DNA from: Plutella xylostella
Taxonomy: Eukaryota > Arthropoda > Insecta > Lepidoptera > Plutellidae
DNA: 64,000 bases
Assembly (NCBI RefSeq): GCF_932276165.1
Contig: NC_064011.1
Location: 3,055,501-3,119,500 of the forward strand
Direction of reading: 5' to 3'
Shown here: positions 63,081 through 64,000 of the stretch, piece after piece
How the letters are laid out: each line of letters begins with the position of its first letter
How positions within the stretch are numbered: position 1 is the first letter of the stretch
Position numbers and translations under genes: made by a program
Notes under the pieces: generated by a model
Databases searched by the model: none
The model's input: the letters and a program-made list of their open reading frames with translations, nothing else
Told to the model about the DNA's origin: nothing

Positions 63081-63919
63081 ATCGAGTACAGTTTATAAGT
63101 CATCCCGGGTGGCTTCTTCCGTGCCTTAGTACTTTGGCGTAAACGATGAAGCTAGGTCGCTAGGCCGAAACATCACAGTTCAAAGCGAAGACAAGATATG
63201 AATGTTTCGCATTGTCTATTTTGTAGTTTTTAAAAAACATCAGCTTTGCTTGTCTTGCCTTCGTATTGGTGGAATCTAGGCCTTATACGTCGTTCTCATA
63301 GGTCAATTTTCACAATACGGCTACTCACTACACAAATAGGCTCATTAATTTATTTAGAAATGGCACATCAACGGCACACATTAAGCTACAAAGGCTTTAG
63401 TCACCCGTGTAAAAGCCCCATTAGGCCTTGATAGAGCTTTGGCTAATAAATAGATAATTATTTTGTATAGATAATTGTTAATTACATTTTATGTGATTCT
63501 CTATGACAAATGAAACCACTGAAATTCGAAAACGCTAATTTTAATCAATAAAAATATTATTATTTTAATTTCTGACGTTTATGCGTCACGTTTCTTATTC
63601 ATATTTTTTTGAGAAAATCATAATATTACCCGTGTATATGTCGCAGGCATCTGGTTTAATCTCCTGTTTAATTGAACCGCTAGCCCGTCCATTGGATGAC
63701 GCTTTTCAGTTGAATGACTAAAGAACAACTCGTCAAGTCGTTGACTGTAACGTCCAACGTCTTGACTGAACGTTATTCAGCGAAGTCGTTAAATGGGATA
63801 TAGTATAGCAACTTTGTAATGTCTGGTTAGGATGAACATGACCAGACAAGAGTCAACAAAAATACTATGTTACAAAGCTCTCATCTCACAAATTAACTAA
63901 ACAATAACAATAAACGTAC

Positions 63920-64000
63920 CTTGATATTGTTGTTCGTAATTATCCAGTTTCAGCACATTTTTTTCTTTGAAACTATCCGCCGGCGGTGTTATAATAGGTA
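63920..64000 (-). CDS. Host membrane-protein gene, extracellular juxtamembrane exon (runs off the window)
   Basis: Donor CAATATCAAG|gtacgt at 63920/63919. The visible part encodes PIITPPADSFKEKNVLKLDN then YEQQYQ and leaves phase 1, joining the transmembrane exon in frame. Further upstream exons (signal peptide and ectodomain) lie beyond the window, so the ectodomain type cannot be seen here. Confidence 0.8.

Overview
The window is eukaryotic and looks like an AT-rich stretch of a moth or butterfly (ditrysian lepidopteran) genome. The support is circumstantial but consistent: many copies of Helitron-like elements that begin TCCTAACTAATATTAT and end in CTAG, several tRNA-headed SINE families, LINE 3' ends finishing in AATAAAGAAT plus short tandem repeats, numerous MITEs, and one host gene split by GT-AG introns. 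There are no bacterial operons, no CRISPR array and no convincing stand-alone RNA gene. Species cannot be fixed from the sequence alone.

Layout. Bases 1-38998 are repeat-rich intergenic DNA: Helitron-like copies (two with nested insertions, one of them interrupted by a hAT-like element with an 8-bp target duplication), SINEs, RTE-like, R1-like and other LINE fragments, MITEs of about a dozen families, and unique AT-rich DNA without recognisable genes. Bases 38999-45564 are one complete, apparently very young LTR retrotransposon. It has two 1032-bp LTRs that look identical, a 5-bp target duplication (ctgta), a primer-binding site complementary to the 3' end of tRNA-Tyr, a polypurine tract, and a single 1455-codon ORF with an N-terminal coiled coil but no recognisable protease, reverse transcriptase, RNase H or integrase. 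It is therefore a non-autonomous, gag-like-only element that presumably depends on proteins from a relative. Bases 45565-58141 return to repeat-rich intergenic DNA. From 58142 to the end of the window the minus strand carries the last seven coding exons of a host gene for a single-pass membrane protein with a long cytoplasmic tail. Its introns hold a SINE and two LINE tails.

The most unusual thing is inside the LTR element. Its GC-rich internal region is an array of short perfect hairpins. One family, coding for a Pro-Ala-Ala..Gln-Arg-Gly repeat, occurs 13 times, and in every copy the two six-base arms remain complementary although the arm sequence changes (six different arm pairs). A second hairpin set follows many of these, a third recurs every 138 bp in the 5' half, and the LTRs carry a 121-bp tandem repeat made of similar hairpins. 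Paired changes kept across copies suggest selection on RNA or DNA folding, or a template-switching process that repairs palindromes. Both explanations are testable.

Limits: all calls were made by reading the sequence. Family names rest on motifs and ends, not on database searches. Boundaries of old repeats are approximate.
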